From contig JAFTFO010000038.1 in NCBI GenBank assembly GCA_017449495.1, positions 1-64,000 of the forward strand: a DNA stretch of 64,000 nucleotides, written 5' to 3'. The notes beneath the pieces are model-generated. The model was not told the DNA's origin, made no database searches, and worked only from the letters and a program-made list of their open reading frames with translations. Of the stretch, positions 1 through 8,668 are shown piece by piece (the stretch's first letter is position 1; each line of letters opens with the position of its first letter). Both the position numbers and the translations under genes were made by a program. The DNA is from Prevotella sp. GTDB taxonomy: Bacteria > Bacteroidota > Bacteroidia > Bacteroidales > Bacteroidaceae.

Positions 1-135
1 GAGGTTCCATAGGGCAAGCAGCCCTTGGTGGGTTCTTAGGGCAAAGCCCTGAGTCCCTCGGAAGAGCCCACAACTACGAAAGCGAAGCTCGTAGTTATAG
101 TGGGCTATATCAAGGGCAAGCCCTTCATCTCCCTG
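1..135. other. Hairpin-rich noncoding stretch, possible oriT or element-internal junction
   Basis: No gene is supported here. Two stem-loops are visible: 35-42 pairs with 46-53 around a 3-base loop, and 65-79 pairs with 89-106 (15 pairs with a 3-base bulge at 97-99). Short GGGCAAG and GCCC words recur. In Bacteroidales mobilizable elements the primase/RepA-like genes are usually followed by the transfer origin and mob genes, so this could be an oriT; that is inference because no relaxase is in the window. Confidence 0.3.
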
Positions 136-143
136 CACGCATG

Positions 144-824
144 TTACGGCACTTGCCGGCTATGGATAGAGTCTATCAGATACTGGTTAATGTCGCAATG
201 GGTGAAGCTGTCATCCACCTTGAACTTGCCACCGAAATGCTCCGACCAGAAGTCAATGCAGAAGTCATCAGGGTAGAGAACGATTTGTCTCCCTGTGAGC
301 TTCTTCATCATTTCGTCTGTCAGATTATTTCCAACGCCTACTGCCAACCAGTCGATATCAGGATAGGCCAACGAACCAAGCAGGGCAGTCTTCTCTTCTT
401 GGACAACGACAGCCAGTCTGCCATACAACAGGTGTTCACCAAAGAACACGTTAGGGTCAACATAATAGTCGAAAGCGTACCAAGAATAGAGATGATTGAC
501 AAGTGCATCATGATTGAGGATTGATCCGTCATCTACATTGAAGTGTATGACATTACCTCCAACAATCATCCCCTTGCGGTTAATCCGAGGCAGCACAGTG
601 CCATAATGCTCTCCCTTCACTTCATCAGTCGCTCCCAACCGATAACGCATGACAAGATGATCAATCCTGTTTAGCATCTTCGGACTGTCCCCTAACACAC
701 TGTCCAGATAATCTGTCAAAGAGGAATAGCGAAGGACAAAGCTGTCTTTAGGAATCTCTATGAGAGACCGTTGATAGGCTGGAGCCTTGGTTGCGAGTAT
801 CTGTTTCAATTCTTGTTCGTCCAT
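144..824 (-). CDS. Toprim-like DUF6371-type protein of a mobilizable element
   Basis: A 226-residue protein starting at the ATG at 824. Its C-terminal half has the pattern of the toprim-like domain of Bacteroidetes mobile elements: a V-x-x-E-K-T-A-L stretch (near residue 145), a W-L-A-V-G stretch and a G-R-x-I-V-L-Y-P-D stretch near residue 183, the place of the acidic metal-binding residue in toprim folds. The N-terminal CHC2-like zinc finger of full DnaG-type primases is not present, so it is more likely a partial or accessory replication protein than a complete primase. It lies 69 bases downstream of the RepA-like ATPase on the same strand and probably belongs to the same replication/mobilization module. 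The family name is recalled from the motif pattern, not from a search. Confidence 0.6.
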   Translation of the reverse strand: MDEQELKQILATKAPAYQRSLIEIPKDSFVLRYSSLTDYLDSVLGDSPKMLNRIDHLVMRYRLGATDEVKGEHYGTVLPRINRKGMIVGGNVIHFNVDDGSILNHDALVNHLYSWYAFDYYVDPNVFFGEHLLYGRLAVVVQEEKTALLGSLAYPDIDWLAVGVGNNLTDEMMKKLTGRQIVLYPDDFCIDFWSEHFGGKFKVDDSFTHCDINQYLIDSIHSRQVP

Positions 825-893
825 GTCTTATTCAGTTTATGCAGATTATGCAATTATGCAGCATGAATAATGTGAATAATGAATAATCTTGGA

Positions 894-1838
894 TTACTCT
901 TTTAGGAGTCTTGACACCTTACTTTGGGAGATTCTGAGCTGTTCGGCAATGGCTGTCTGCGTCATTCCCTTGGCAGAGAGTTCTCTGACACGGGACTTCA
1001 CCTCATCCCTATCGTTGCCGCTTTCTATACTCAGATGCTCCTGCTCAGTTCCAAAGCCACGACTGATAAAGCCCAGATTACCACATTCATCCTTACGACG
1101 CTCATAGATTGCCACATGGTCAGCGCCCATCGTCAACTCACCATTTCGCCACTTGCACTGTTTGACATAAACAAGGTTTGGGTCAATGCTGGATTGTGCT
1201 ATTCCTATAGCGTCATCAATCAGCTGGTTTATCTTGGCTGAGCCCTGCATGGCCGAAAGGGAAAGAGGGACATTACCAGAGTACATCTTGGGAACATGAT
1301 TGAGAACCACTAACGTCCAGTTGTATTTCTTCTTCAAGGTATTTAGTGAAGCCATCAGAGTTCCCGCATCAGCACTTCTGTCAAGCGACTGTCCAAAGGC
1401 TGTGATATTGTCAATAAACACGACATCCACATAATTGGCAACTGCCACTTCCTCTATCCCTTTAAGTACATCCTCTGCAGGATGCTCTTTATCCATCTCA
1501 GCACGAAGAAAGGTGGAAGGGAAATTGGGACTCTCATAGCGGTTGCCAAGTTGACGGGGTGTCATTTCGCAGTCCACATATAACACCCGCTTGCTTTGTT
1601 CGGCAATATATCTTGCTATCTGCATAGCAAAGATTGTCTTGCCAATACCAGACTGTCCGAAGATGATACTGAGATCACCTTCGAGCACAATGTCTGGGTA
1701 GAGTGAGACCAATGGTGGCAACATATGTGCATCTTCAATGCACTTGTTCATCGGCTCAACTATAAATCCACCTCCATTCACAGGCTCAGCATCTTGGAGT
1801 GCCTTGAATGATTGTTTGATGATGTCCTTTCCCATCAT
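894..1838 (-). CDS. RepA-like RecA-fold ATPase with C-terminal HTH
   Basis: A 314-residue AAA/RecA-fold protein. The Walker A motif GQSGIGKT is at residues 61-68, a V-D-C-E motif follows at about 88-91, and the Walker B strand VDVVFID is near 137-143. These are the features of RepA/DnaB-like helicase ATPases carried by Bacteroidetes mobilizable transposons. The last 30 residues form a resolvase-type helix-turn-helix (S-A-K-G-M-T-Q-T-A-I-A-E-Q-L then S-Q-S-K-V-S-R-L-L), so the protein may also bind DNA. The start is at 1838 or the adjacent ATG at 1835; the upstream HTH gene stops inside these codons, so the two are translationally coupled. Role inferred: replication or mobilization of the excised element. 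Confidence 0.75.
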   Translation of the reverse strand: MMGKDIIKQSFKALQDAEPVNGGGFIVEPMNKCIEDAHMLPPLVSLYPDIVLEGDLSIIFGQSGIGKTIFAMQIARYIAEQSKRVLYVDCEMTPRQLGNRYESPNFPSTFLRAEMDKEHPAEDVLKGIEEVAVANYVDVVFIDNITAFGQSLDRSADAGTLMASLNTLKKKYNWTLVVLNHVPKMYSGNVPLSLSAMQGSAKINQLIDDAIGIAQSSIDPNLVYVKQCKWRNGELTMGADHVAIYERRKDECGNLGFISRGFGTEQEHLSIESGNDRDEVKSRVRELSAKGMTQTAIAEQLRISQSKVSRLLKE

Positions 1839-2125
1839 TTCAATCCTTTCTCTATCCGTTCAACATCCGATTGCTTGTACTGATTCTTGCCACCCAGTTT
1901 ATAACAGGGCAGATAGCCACTGGCATTCCAACGCCAGAGTGTTGCTCTGCTCTTTCGCAGACGCTTAATCACTACAGCCTCGTCAATCATCACGTCATTC
2001 TCAGCTTCTTTTCGGGACTGAGCAAGTTCGTCAGCCCATTCAAGAAAGGCAGACTTCAGGACACCAACAGTTGTTATCACCACAGTATTTGACTGTGAAT
2101 CGTCTAACATTGCAATAGACTTCAT
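1835..2125 (-). CDS. Excisionase-like HTH protein
   Basis: A 96-residue protein whose C-terminal 50 residues are a MerR/excisionase-like winged helix: R-L-R-K-S-R-A-T-L-W-R-W, then G-Y-L-P-C-Y-K-L-G-G-K-N-Q-Y and V-E-R-I. This is the HTH_17-type pattern of the small DNA-binding proteins that sit between the integrase and RepA-like genes in Bacteroides mobilizable elements. Its stop codon overlaps the start of the ATPase gene, so they form one transcription unit. Likely role: excision or control of the element genes. No nuclease or integrase motif is present. Confidence 0.7.
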   Translation of the reverse strand: MKSIAMLDDSQSNTVVITTVGVLKSAFLEWADELAQSRKEAENDVMIDEAVVIKRLRKSRATLWRWNASGYLPCYKLGGKNQYKQSDVERIEKGLK

Positions 2126-2335
2126 TATGTATATTTAGCAGGTTCTTTTGGCGATCCTCACGGTCAGACATTGACCTCGCACCTGCCGGGATCCATCCTC
2201 TGCAATGAGGCTTGCAGCGATTTCACGGTGCGAAGGTACAAATTTTTGAAATACGCTTGATTCATTCTGAGTAGCCTGCGGTAGCCGACTACCAAAAGCT
2301 ACTTCTGTTAATCGGATTTAACGCAAAAAGGCACT

Positions 2336-2369
2336 AAAAAAGGCCTGTAAACATGAGATTACAGACCTT
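2336..2369 (-). terminator. Intrinsic terminator after the integrase/ORF260 pair
   Basis: On the minus strand an 11-base stem (2359-2369 with 2340-2350, one G-U pair) closes an 8-base loop and is followed by a run of six T. It lies 28 bases beyond the stop of the 260-residue gene. The rest of 2126-2397 holds no gene; it is AT-rich and shows only short dyads. Confidence 0.7.
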
Positions 2370-2397
2370 GTCGCTAACACTCTGAGGAAATCTTTTC

Positions 2398-3180
2398 TTA
2401 GACAAAAGACCAGAGCCAACGAAAAAATTGATAGAGCATATTCTTGGGCGACATAGAGGTCTTAACAAATTCTATTCGACCATCGTCATGCTTAGTGTAG
2501 CCTATCCTTGACCTCAATACTGTTCTAATAGGTCGGAAGAATGTTTCACGGTCACCCCTATCTAATTGTGCAAGTTCCTTGTTATAAGCCTTCTGATGAA
2601 TAGAAGGGAATTCATCTTTTATATTTTCGTATTTACAGCTGCTTAACAAACCCTCATCGCGTGCAACAAACATGACAGTAGCAGCACCCTTTCCGACTTC
2701 TCCATCGGTCATGAAGTGTAGTGTATCTATTATTTCCTTGGCTCTTTCTGGGAATTGTACAACCTTCAGAAAAGACGACGGCCTACTTTCTTTATTCATT
2801 TGTCTCCACATTTTGAGAAAGGCCAAAACTATCTTCGGGGTCAATCCTTTAAAAGATTTCCCTAAAAGTTGTTTTATAAGCCCTTCGACCTCATCATAAT
2901 GATTCTTTGCCCGAATAAACAGATATTCTATCACCCGCTTGTGACTTCTATCTTTCTCACAGAACTGCTTAAAAGTCAAATTAGGCCTCTCGGTCATTAT
3001 CAACATAACCTCTGCAACAGACTCCAACGATGGGACTGGAATATTGTCATCCACCTTCCCATCTGGTTGTAAACGTTGTTTGATCAAAGACATTACATAC
3101 TCAACATTCTTATCTGTATTGGACTTCCCATATTCTCTGTCCAGATTCTCACAAAACTCGTCAAATTTATCTTTTGCCAT
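2398..3180 (-). CDS. Hypothetical protein co-transcribed with the integrase
   Basis: A 260-residue protein I do not recognise with confidence. It is charged, mostly helical in appearance, without signal peptide or membrane segment until a short Trp/Phe-rich end (F-F-R-W-L-W-S-F-V). No enzymatic motif is visible. Its start lies 3 bases after the integrase stop, so the two genes share a transcript, and the gene is visibly AT-richer than the host genes further right, in keeping with an accessory element. A role in integration, excision or element maintenance is inferred from position only. Confidence 0.55.
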   Translation of the reverse strand: MAKDKFDEFCENLDREYGKSNTDKNVEYVMSLIKQRLQPDGKVDDNIPVPSLESVAEVMLIMTERPNLTFKQFCEKDRSHKRVIEYLFIRAKNHYDEVEGLIKQLLGKSFKGLTPKIVLAFLKMWRQMNKESRPSSFLKVVQFPERAKEIIDTLHFMTDGEVGKGAATVMFVARDEGLLSSCKYENIKDEFPSIHQKAYNKELAQLDRGDRETFFRPIRTVLRSRIGYTKHDDGRIEFVKTSMSPKNMLYQFFRWLWSFV

Positions 3181-3183
3181 ACC

Positions 3184-4578
3184 TTACTCTAAAATCTTCA
3201 AATCTTTGTTTACATAATACAACGGCTGCTTATACGCATAGCACATCAACACGAAACGGTCTTTCATATCCATGTGAGTATAGTGATTCACCGCGTCACT
3301 ACCCTCATGATGCAATCCAGCAGCATACATGTTTATCTGGGCCTTAGTCAGAATATCAACATGCGTCTTTCGACAAGTTTTGCTGCTGGCCAGCTCGTAA
3401 AGGGGCTGATATTTATTATTACCAAGTTCCTCATCAAAGACTGCACACTTACGGTCAATGCCACAATATTTCATCAATTCTTTGATTTTTACATTATAAC
3501 CACTTTTGCCACTGACATATTTCAAGATATGGAAGTTAAATTTATACTTCATAATGATATCATAGGCAAAGCGCATCACAGGAGTCTCAATTTCTTTACG
3601 GCTCACATTTTCTCTGAGTGTTTTCTCTGGCAAATAATGAATATACATGATACCATCATCAGATACTGCAATATTGTCCATCGACAATCTTTTGAACTCG
3701 CTGATGCGGCATCCAAAGGCACATTGCAGGACAAAAGCATCTTTTGTTTCCTGTAGAGGCTCTGGCACTTCAGTATCCCTAACTTTTAGGAACTCTTCTT
3801 GCAAAAGGAAAATAGGTGGATCATAAGACTCGCGCATCATGGTTCGTTTCTTGTTCTTTCCCAAATAGATGAATGGCGAAGCACTCAACTCGCCTTTCTC
3901 TATCAACTCATTGAAGAATGCCTGAATCTTTTTCATCTTTGTTGCAACTGTATTCTGGTCACGGCGTTCTGCAGGTATATTCCTTGGCTTGACCATATCA
4001 TACAGGCTCTTATGTTTATCCACGTATTTGTATTCATCAAACAGGAACTGTCGAAAATCCATCAGATCATCCGCATCAAATTCTGACGGAGTGACCTTCA
4101 GCCGATGTTGGATAGTAAGAAATCTGGTGAGTTCACCTAATGACACCTTATAATGTCTCTGCCTGCCTTCGCCAAAATTACCGTCACGCAAGCCATCATC
4201 GATGTATTTTGAAAACCTATCAACTAGCGTCATCTCAGTCAGAGCTTTCACATTCTTTTGGGGATGTAATACGTCTGAAATAGCCTTTTCAAAGTCTTCA
4301 GCCGTAATACGAGTTTTGTCTTTAACCTCGCATAACTGCCGATAAGCTGTTTCCATAGCATCTATTTCCGTGTCTATATCAAGTTTCAGTTGCTTGTTAT
4401 ATACACTCACGCGGGGTTTTAACTCACCATTATCAGTAAACTTATCCAGATCCTTTAGTTCTGCGTCAATTTCACTCTTATGGTACAGGTCAACACCTCT
4501 TCCATCGCGCAAACGGAAACGGAGCCTTATGGTTCCTTCCTGCTTGCTTGTCCTCTTTACTATTGTAAGTCCTTTCAT
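3184..4578 (-). CDS. Tyrosine recombinase/integrase
   Basis: A 464-residue phage-type integrase that cuts and rejoins att sites through a phosphotyrosine intermediate. An N-terminal arm-binding region (about 1-70) is followed by a SAM-like core-binding domain (about 115-230) and the catalytic domain (about 260-450). Visible catalytic residues: Arg291 in G-C-R-I-S-E-F, Arg403 in K-T-C-R-K-T-H, His424 in G-L-H-H-E-G, and the nucleophile Tyr433 in V-N-H-Y-T-H. The usual first His of the H-x-x-R box is Lys400, a known kind of variation. The gene points away from the host chromosome on its right, so the element end should lie within 4,579-4,830. It heads the transcript that includes the 260-residue gene. 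Confidence 0.9.
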   Translation of the reverse strand: MKGLTIVKRTSKQEGTIRLRFRLRDGRGVDLYHKSEIDAELKDLDKFTDNGELKPRVSVYNKQLKLDIDTEIDAMETAYRQLCEVKDKTRITAEDFEKAISDVLHPQKNVKALTEMTLVDRFSKYIDDGLRDGNFGEGRQRHYKVSLGELTRFLTIQHRLKVTPSEFDADDLMDFRQFLFDEYKYVDKHKSLYDMVKPRNIPAERRDQNTVATKMKKIQAFFNELIEKGELSASPFIYLGKNKKRTMMRESYDPPIFLLQEEFLKVRDTEVPEPLQETKDAFVLQCAFGCRISEFKRLSMDNIAVSDDGIMYIHYLPEKTLRENVSRKEIETPVMRFAYDIIMKYKFNFHILKYVSGKSGYNVKIKELMKYCGIDRKCAVFDEELGNNKYQPLYELASSKTCRKTHVDILTKAQINMYAAGLHHEGSDAVNHYTHMDMKDRFVLMCYAYKQPLYYVNKDLKILE

Positions 4579-4609
4579 ACCTATTATATTATTAAAGCGT
4601 GTTTAAAAC

Positions 4610-4659
4610 GTGGTGCAAAGGTACTCTTTTTGCACCACCGAACCAAATTATTGCACCAC
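4610..4659. repeat. Three copies of TTGCACCAC over the integrase promoter
   Basis: TTGCACCAC occurs at 4630-4638 and 4651-4659, and its complement GTGGTGCAA at 4610-4618. The first copy overlaps the -7 box, the second lies in the spacer and the third just upstream of the -33 box. An outer imperfect inverted repeat (ATTAAAGCG at 4591-4599 against CGCTTTAAT at 4670-4678) encloses all three. The layout suggests an operator or recombinase arm-site array; this is inference. Confidence 0.55.
4616..4647 (-). promoter_or_regulatory. Promoter of the integrase gene
   Basis: Minus-strand Bacteroidetes promoter: -33 TTTG at 4647-4644, 20 bases, then -7 TACCTTTG at 4623-4616. Transcription would start about 30 bases before the integrase ATG at 4578. 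Confidence 0.75.
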
Positions 4660-4770
4660 ATTTTTGAAACGCTTTAATATATTTAACCTCGTAAACACCT
4701 GATTTACAATACAAATCGTCTCAAAATTATTTCACGGTATTTCAATTTTTGAATCCCAAACGGATCACAG

Positions 4771-4801
4771 AAAGAGAGAAGTTTTTCGCTTCTCTCTTTT
4801 T
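4771..4801. terminator. Stem-loop with T tail near the element boundary
   Basis: A perfect 11-base stem (4771-4781 with 4789-4799) with a 7-base loop; the plus strand continues in T. It lies just beyond the stop of the GH2 gene and could end that minus-strand transcript, although the T run on that side is only three bases. Confidence 0.5.
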
Positions 4802-4834
4802 GTTATTGATACTTTCATGTAATACCCTCTGCTG

Positions 4835-7711
4835 TTACTGGCCTATGAGCTTTGGCTTGAGCTCGTCGGGTGATTCTTTGGTGAACATATTAACCTGAGG
4901 ACCGTCTTTCGTAAAGAAGTCCGTGATGGTCTTGATGTCGAGCGTCAGTGTCGGATTGAAGTCGTCACTCGACATGTAGTCGAGGATGGCATGGCGCATC
5001 TGACGGGCTACCACTCGGTGTTCCAAGTCACTGTCGATGTCCATCGTCGTCATGAGGAGTTTGCCTTTCAATACATTCGCCTCAATGAGCATACCTAACT
5101 TACGACTGACATGCCAGGTGTCTATCGGTTGGATGGGTGGCTGGTAATCGGCTGGCAGTTCCATCAGGTTCATCACCTGAGCCTTGTTCAGTAGCTCCCA
5201 CCAGTTCAGGTTGCTCCAGTCGTCGGTGGGGAAGTCGTGCTTGAAGAGTGGATGCTTTGTGTCGATATAGGCACCCGTGGTGTGGGGCGGCCGCATCTTG
5301 AACCACGAGGTGTTCCAGAATACAGGCAGATAGTGCTGTACGACATCACTGCCCAGACGCACCTTCCCTGCTGCCGTCAATAGCACATTTCCGCCCTTCT
5401 TCAGCACTGCAAGAGCCTGTTCATCGAATGAATCGGTCACCAAGAACTTCTCACTCATCACTTCTTCACTTTTGACTTCTTCGGGGTACACCCAGAAGTC
5501 CCAGTGGTTCGACACTTGTTTGCCAATTCTGACGGTGAGGGTAAGCTTGCAAGGCTTGCTGATGCTGTCGAGCGGATAGACGACTGTTCCTATCCCGCAG
5601 TTCTTGCCCATCGGGATGCTGTCGGACAAGAGGCCGCCCCCCGCGACAACACGCTCACCCTCTGTGATGAAAAAGTGCTTCCGGATGGGAGAGATGTCAC
5701 CGTAAAGAGCGTTATAGACCTCAATGGGAACCCTCAGCGTGTCGGCAGTGGTGTAGACGAACTTTGGGAAGCGTGCCAGTGGCACTATTGGCGAACAGAA
5801 CTCCCTCCACTCTTTGGCATTGACATAACCTTTCTCTCGCCAATGCACGTTCAGAGGACCGACGAGGGCCGTCCCCTGGCCGCTATAGTCGTTAAGCGAG
5901 AGCAGCTGGAAACCGGCATAGTCCTTCGTCCGCAGATTACGCTCGATCTCATGCTTATAGCAAAGCGTCTGTAGTCTGCCGCTGGCCATCAGGAACTTCT
6001 CCGCCTGCTGCTCCATGCCGTTTTCTCGGAGTAGGTCGCGGAAGATCTCGAAGTTGCGCGGTTTATAGACTCCCGTGTATTCGGATATCTCACGGAAGTT
6101 AGGGAAGGCGCACCACTGGCCTTTTTCGTGGGTAATGATCGGACTGTGGTTAGGCACAGTGTCCCGATAGTTCCTTGGGAACTCTATCTGACTATAGTAA
6201 TCATCGTCGGAATGGGGGGCGGACTTATCCCAGTCAAGACCCCTGGCACCGCCCTTGACATGATACTCCGAACCGTCGTCCCAAGCCCAGCCACCCCCAA
6301 CGGAGGCGCCGCAATAGATTTTCGACGGGTCGTAGCGCTTCATCTCCTTCACCCAGTCGTTACAATAGGGAACCCAGTCGCCTGCGGGCTCATTGCCTGC
6401 TGCCATCATGATAAACGAGGGGTGATGACCGTAAGTGTCTATAATCCGCTTCGACTCATTCAGCAGATACTCATCGATCTTCTGTCCACGACGGAGTCTT
6501 ACACCATGGTTAGGCCACGAGGGACCCTCGGGCTGTAGATAGATACCCACCTTGTCGGCAGCTGCAAAGGCAGCCTCTGGCGGACAATAGGAATGGAAGC
6601 GCACGTGGTTCAGGCCATATTCCTTCATCTTGGTGAAGATATTGATCCACGATGTTTCATCCGTAGGAGGATAGCCCGTCTCTGGGAAGCAGCAGTTCTC
6701 CACAGTACCTCGCAGCCACAACGGCCGGTCGTTGATATACAGTTGCCGGTCCTGTGTCCTCACCTTTCTGAGGCCGAAGGTCGTCTCGTAATAGTCGTCG
6801 CCAACGCCGATACCTATCTGATATAGCTGGGGACTGAACTCCTCCCATAAGCCGAAGGTCGGTCCGAGGGGGATGTGCAGGTTCATCGTATTACCAATGA
6901 CAACCTCCCTGACCATATAGACGATGTCATTTCCTCCCATAGGCATAATCGTGACCAACATTTCCTCATCGTAATAAAGAGGATTAAACTCACTGTCCAG
7001 TTGCACGGTTACTCGTAACTCTCCATTGACTGGCTCGGGGTTGATCTTCACCTGTTTGATGCTCATTCGCTGTGACTGGGCACAGAGTTCCATCCGTCCG
7101 ACGATACCGTTCCAGTTGCCTTGAGTCTGGTCTGTGATGCTGTGGGAGTCCTGTCCGACGCAGACATTCTCGATGCCGTTATACACACAAATGGCAATGG
7201 TGTTCCGCTGGCCGGGCACAAGAAACGGTGTCACGTCATACTGATGAGGTGTGGAGAGTGACATCTGGTGACCCACTTCATGGCCGTTGATATAGGCGGT
7301 TGTCTCGATATGAGGGCGTTCTAAGAAAAGCGTCACACGGTGCTTCTTCCAGTCTCTGGGGACATAGATACTCTTCCGATACCAGGCCTTTCCAACAAAA
7401 GTCTTCTCCGGGGTGAGGAAGAAAGGGAATTTTACGTTGCCTTCCTGACGATACTGTTCCATCCAGGGGTTGAAATAGTATGACGAGTCATAGATCGAAC
7501 AGGTCCAGCGGGTATCGGCGGTCACGGGATACCCCTTCCCGTTGGTCAGCAGCGACCCCGGTAGCATCACGTAGTCGTCGTAATGCGTCGAGTCATTGAG
7601 AGACAGATCCCAAGAGCCTTCCAAACTGATGACCTCTTGAGCTGCAACGGTGGCACCTGATAATAGGCAGGCTGTCAGTGCCAGAAGAACAAAGAAACGC
7701 CGTATTCTCAT
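4835..7711 (-). CDS. Exported glycoside hydrolase family 2 protein
   Basis: A 958-residue GH2 enzyme. A Sec signal peptide (M-R-I-R-R-F-F-V-L-L-A-L-T...A-A-Q, about 25 residues) is followed by a sugar-binding jelly roll, an immunoglobulin-like sandwich and a TIM barrel. The acid/base Glu is in G-N-E-P (about residue 440) and the nucleophile Glu in T-H-E-K-G-Q-W (about 527). The C-terminal third carries a further domain, so it is longer than a minimal GH2. Substrate cannot be read from sequence; beta-galactosidase, beta-glucuronidase and galacturonidase activities all occur in the family, and pectin genes lie elsewhere in the window. It starts 22 bases after the radical SAM gene, so they share a transcript. 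Residues near 745-755 are encoded by a short repeat array (5448-5484). Confidence 0.85.
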   Translation of the reverse strand: MRIRRFFVLLALTACLLSGATVAAQEVISLEGSWDLSLNDSTHYDDYVMLPGSLLTNGKGYPVTADTRWTCSIYDSSYYFNPWMEQYRQEGNVKFPFFLTPEKTFVGKAWYRKSIYVPRDWKKHRVTLFLERPHIETTAYINGHEVGHQMSLSTPHQYDVTPFLVPGQRNTIAICVYNGIENVCVGQDSHSITDQTQGNWNGIVGRMELCAQSQRMSIKQVKINPEPVNGELRVTVQLDSEFNPLYYDEEMLVTIMPMGGNDIVYMVREVVIGNTMNLHIPLGPTFGLWEEFSPQLYQIGIGVGDDYYETTFGLRKVRTQDRQLYINDRPLWLRGTVENCCFPETGYPPTDETSWINIFTKMKEYGLNHVRFHSYCPPEAAFAAADKVGIYLQPEGPSWPNHGVRLRRGQKIDEYLLNESKRIIDTYGHHPSFIMMAAGNEPAGDWVPYCNDWVKEMKRYDPSKIYCGASVGGGWAWDDGSEYHVKGGARGLDWDKSAPHSDDDYYSQIEFPRNYRDTVPNHSPIITHEKGQWCAFPNFREISEYTGVYKPRNFEIFRDLLRENGMEQQAEKFLMASGRLQTLCYKHEIERNLRTKDYAGFQLLSLNDYSGQGTALVGPLNVHWREKGYVNAKEWREFCSPIVPLARFPKFVYTTADTLRVPIEVYNALYGDISPIRKHFFITEGERVVAGGGLLSDSIPMGKNCGIGTVVYPLDSISKPCKLTLTVRIGKQVSNHWDFWVYPEEVKSEEVMSEKFLVTDSFDEQALAVLKKGGNVLLTAAGKVRLGSDVVQHYLPVFWNTSWFKMRPPHTTGAYIDTKHPLFKHDFPTDDWSNLNWWELLNKAQVMNLMELPADYQPPIQPIDTWHVSRKLGMLIEANVLKGKLLMTTMDIDSDLEHRVVARQMRHAILDYMSSDDFNPTLTLDIKTITDFFTKDGPQVNMFTKESPDELKPKLIGQ
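5448..5484. repeat. In-frame micro-tandem array in the GH2 gene
   Basis: On the coding strand four to five units of the AAGTGAA/GAAGTGA type, spaced 7-8 bases apart, encode E-E-V-K-S-E-E-V-M-S-E-K. The same words occur at gene junctions in this window (for example 9548-9568). Confidence 0.6.
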
Positions 7712-7733
7712 GGGACGATATTCCTTTTATAGT

Positions 7734-8522
7734 TTAATATGAGGCAGTGCAGGGGATGCCGGCGGCAATGACACGGTCGCGGATGGCATCGAGTTGTTCG
7801 TGGGTGGCCTTGAGGAGACCTTGTGTGGGAGTCTCACGGTCGATGGTATAGATCATCACCTGCTGGGGCTTGATCGCCTTGACGGCTTCCAGCCAGGGAC
7901 CTACGTAGGCCTCTCCCGTGTTATCTACCGATTCCATCTCTCCTTCATTCCGGATGTCCCCCCTCATGAACATCGTCTGGATGATGACATGTCCCTGGAA
8001 GGCCTTCAGACGCTCGATGATCAGTTGGACGTCATAGGTGCCATTCGGATGGTCCACCTTATTGATATAGACAGGGTCAACGGTGTCGAGCTTGAGAATA
8101 TTGTTGTCCACTTGCATTAGGGCATCGTGTACCTGAGGACGGTGGATCATCGTCGCATTGCTGAGCACAGACACTTTAGCGTAAGGGCAGTACTGGTCAC
8201 GCAGAAGGATGGTGTCGGCAATGATTTCTGCGAAGTGAGGATGGCAGGTGGGCTCACCATTGCCGGCAAAAGTCAGTACGTCGGGCAACTGACCGTCGGC
8301 AACCATTTCCTTCAGTTTGGCTTCCAGTTTCGTGGCGACCTCTTCACGGGTAGGGAGGGGTAGGGACGGCCGGTGGTCTTCGTTAAACCCACACTCACAG
8401 TAGATGCAGTCGAAGGAACAAACCTTACCGTCGGCAGGCAGTAGGTTGATGCCTAAAGAGATGCCCAGCCGGCGGCTGTGGACAGGGCCGAAGATAGGCG
8501 ATGGATAGATAATTGTACTCAT
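7734..8522 (-). CDS. Radical SAM protein
   Basis: A 262-residue radical SAM enzyme from the ATG at 8522. The cluster-binding motif is C-S-F-D-C-I-Y-C, a CxxxCxxC arrangement that holds a 4Fe-4S cluster, followed by an A-G-N-G-E-P-T motif of the SAM-binding region. The N-terminal block F-G-P-V-H-S-R-R-L-G is shared by a broad family of uncharacterised bacterial radical SAM proteins. The substrate is unknown. A longer upstream reading would run through the -7 box and the repeat element and is unlikely. It is the first gene of a unit with the GH2 gene and is divergent from ftsX. Confidence 0.8.
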   Translation of the reverse strand: MSTIIYPSPIFGPVHSRRLGISLGINLLPADGKVCSFDCIYCECGFNEDHRPSLPLPTREEVATKLEAKLKEMVADGQLPDVLTFAGNGEPTCHPHFAEIIADTILLRDQYCPYAKVSVLSNATMIHRPQVHDALMQVDNNILKLDTVDPVYINKVDHPNGTYDVQLIIERLKAFQGHVIIQTMFMRGDIRNEGEMESVDNTGEAYVGPWLEAVKAIKPQQVMIYTIDRETPTQGLLKATHEQLDAIRDRVIAAGIPCTASY

Positions 8523-8530
8523 AACGGGTG

Positions 8531-8632
8531 CAAAATTACACAATTTCAGCCACAGATTCCACAGATTAACACTGATTAATGGATAATTCTTCTTAAAAAT
8601 ATGTGTAATCTGTGGCTTTTTTATTAATTTTG
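8531..8632. promoter_or_regulatory. Divergent promoter region with an inverted repeat
   Basis: -7 boxes face outward: TAATTTTG on the minus strand at 8538-8531 for the radical SAM gene, and TAATTTTG on the plus strand at 8625-8632 for ftsX. Between them an inverted repeat has arms at 8549-8564 (GCCACAGATTCCACAG) and 8602-8616 (TGTGTAATCTGTGGC). Typical TTTG -33 boxes are absent; CTGTG or TGTG words of the repeat sit about where they should be. A second copy of this arrangement is at 22,557-22,657. Confidence 0.6.
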
Positions 8633-8668
8633 CACCCGAATTCAAAAGATTACGTACGTAAACCTAAC

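Noticed and set aside
144-4578. Complete conjugative element
   Set aside because: No relaxase, coupling protein or tra genes are in the window; only integration and replication-type genes are visible.
4579-4834. tRNA gene as integration site of the element
   Set aside because: No cloverleaf or T-loop sequence could be made in this gap; the att core remains unidentified.
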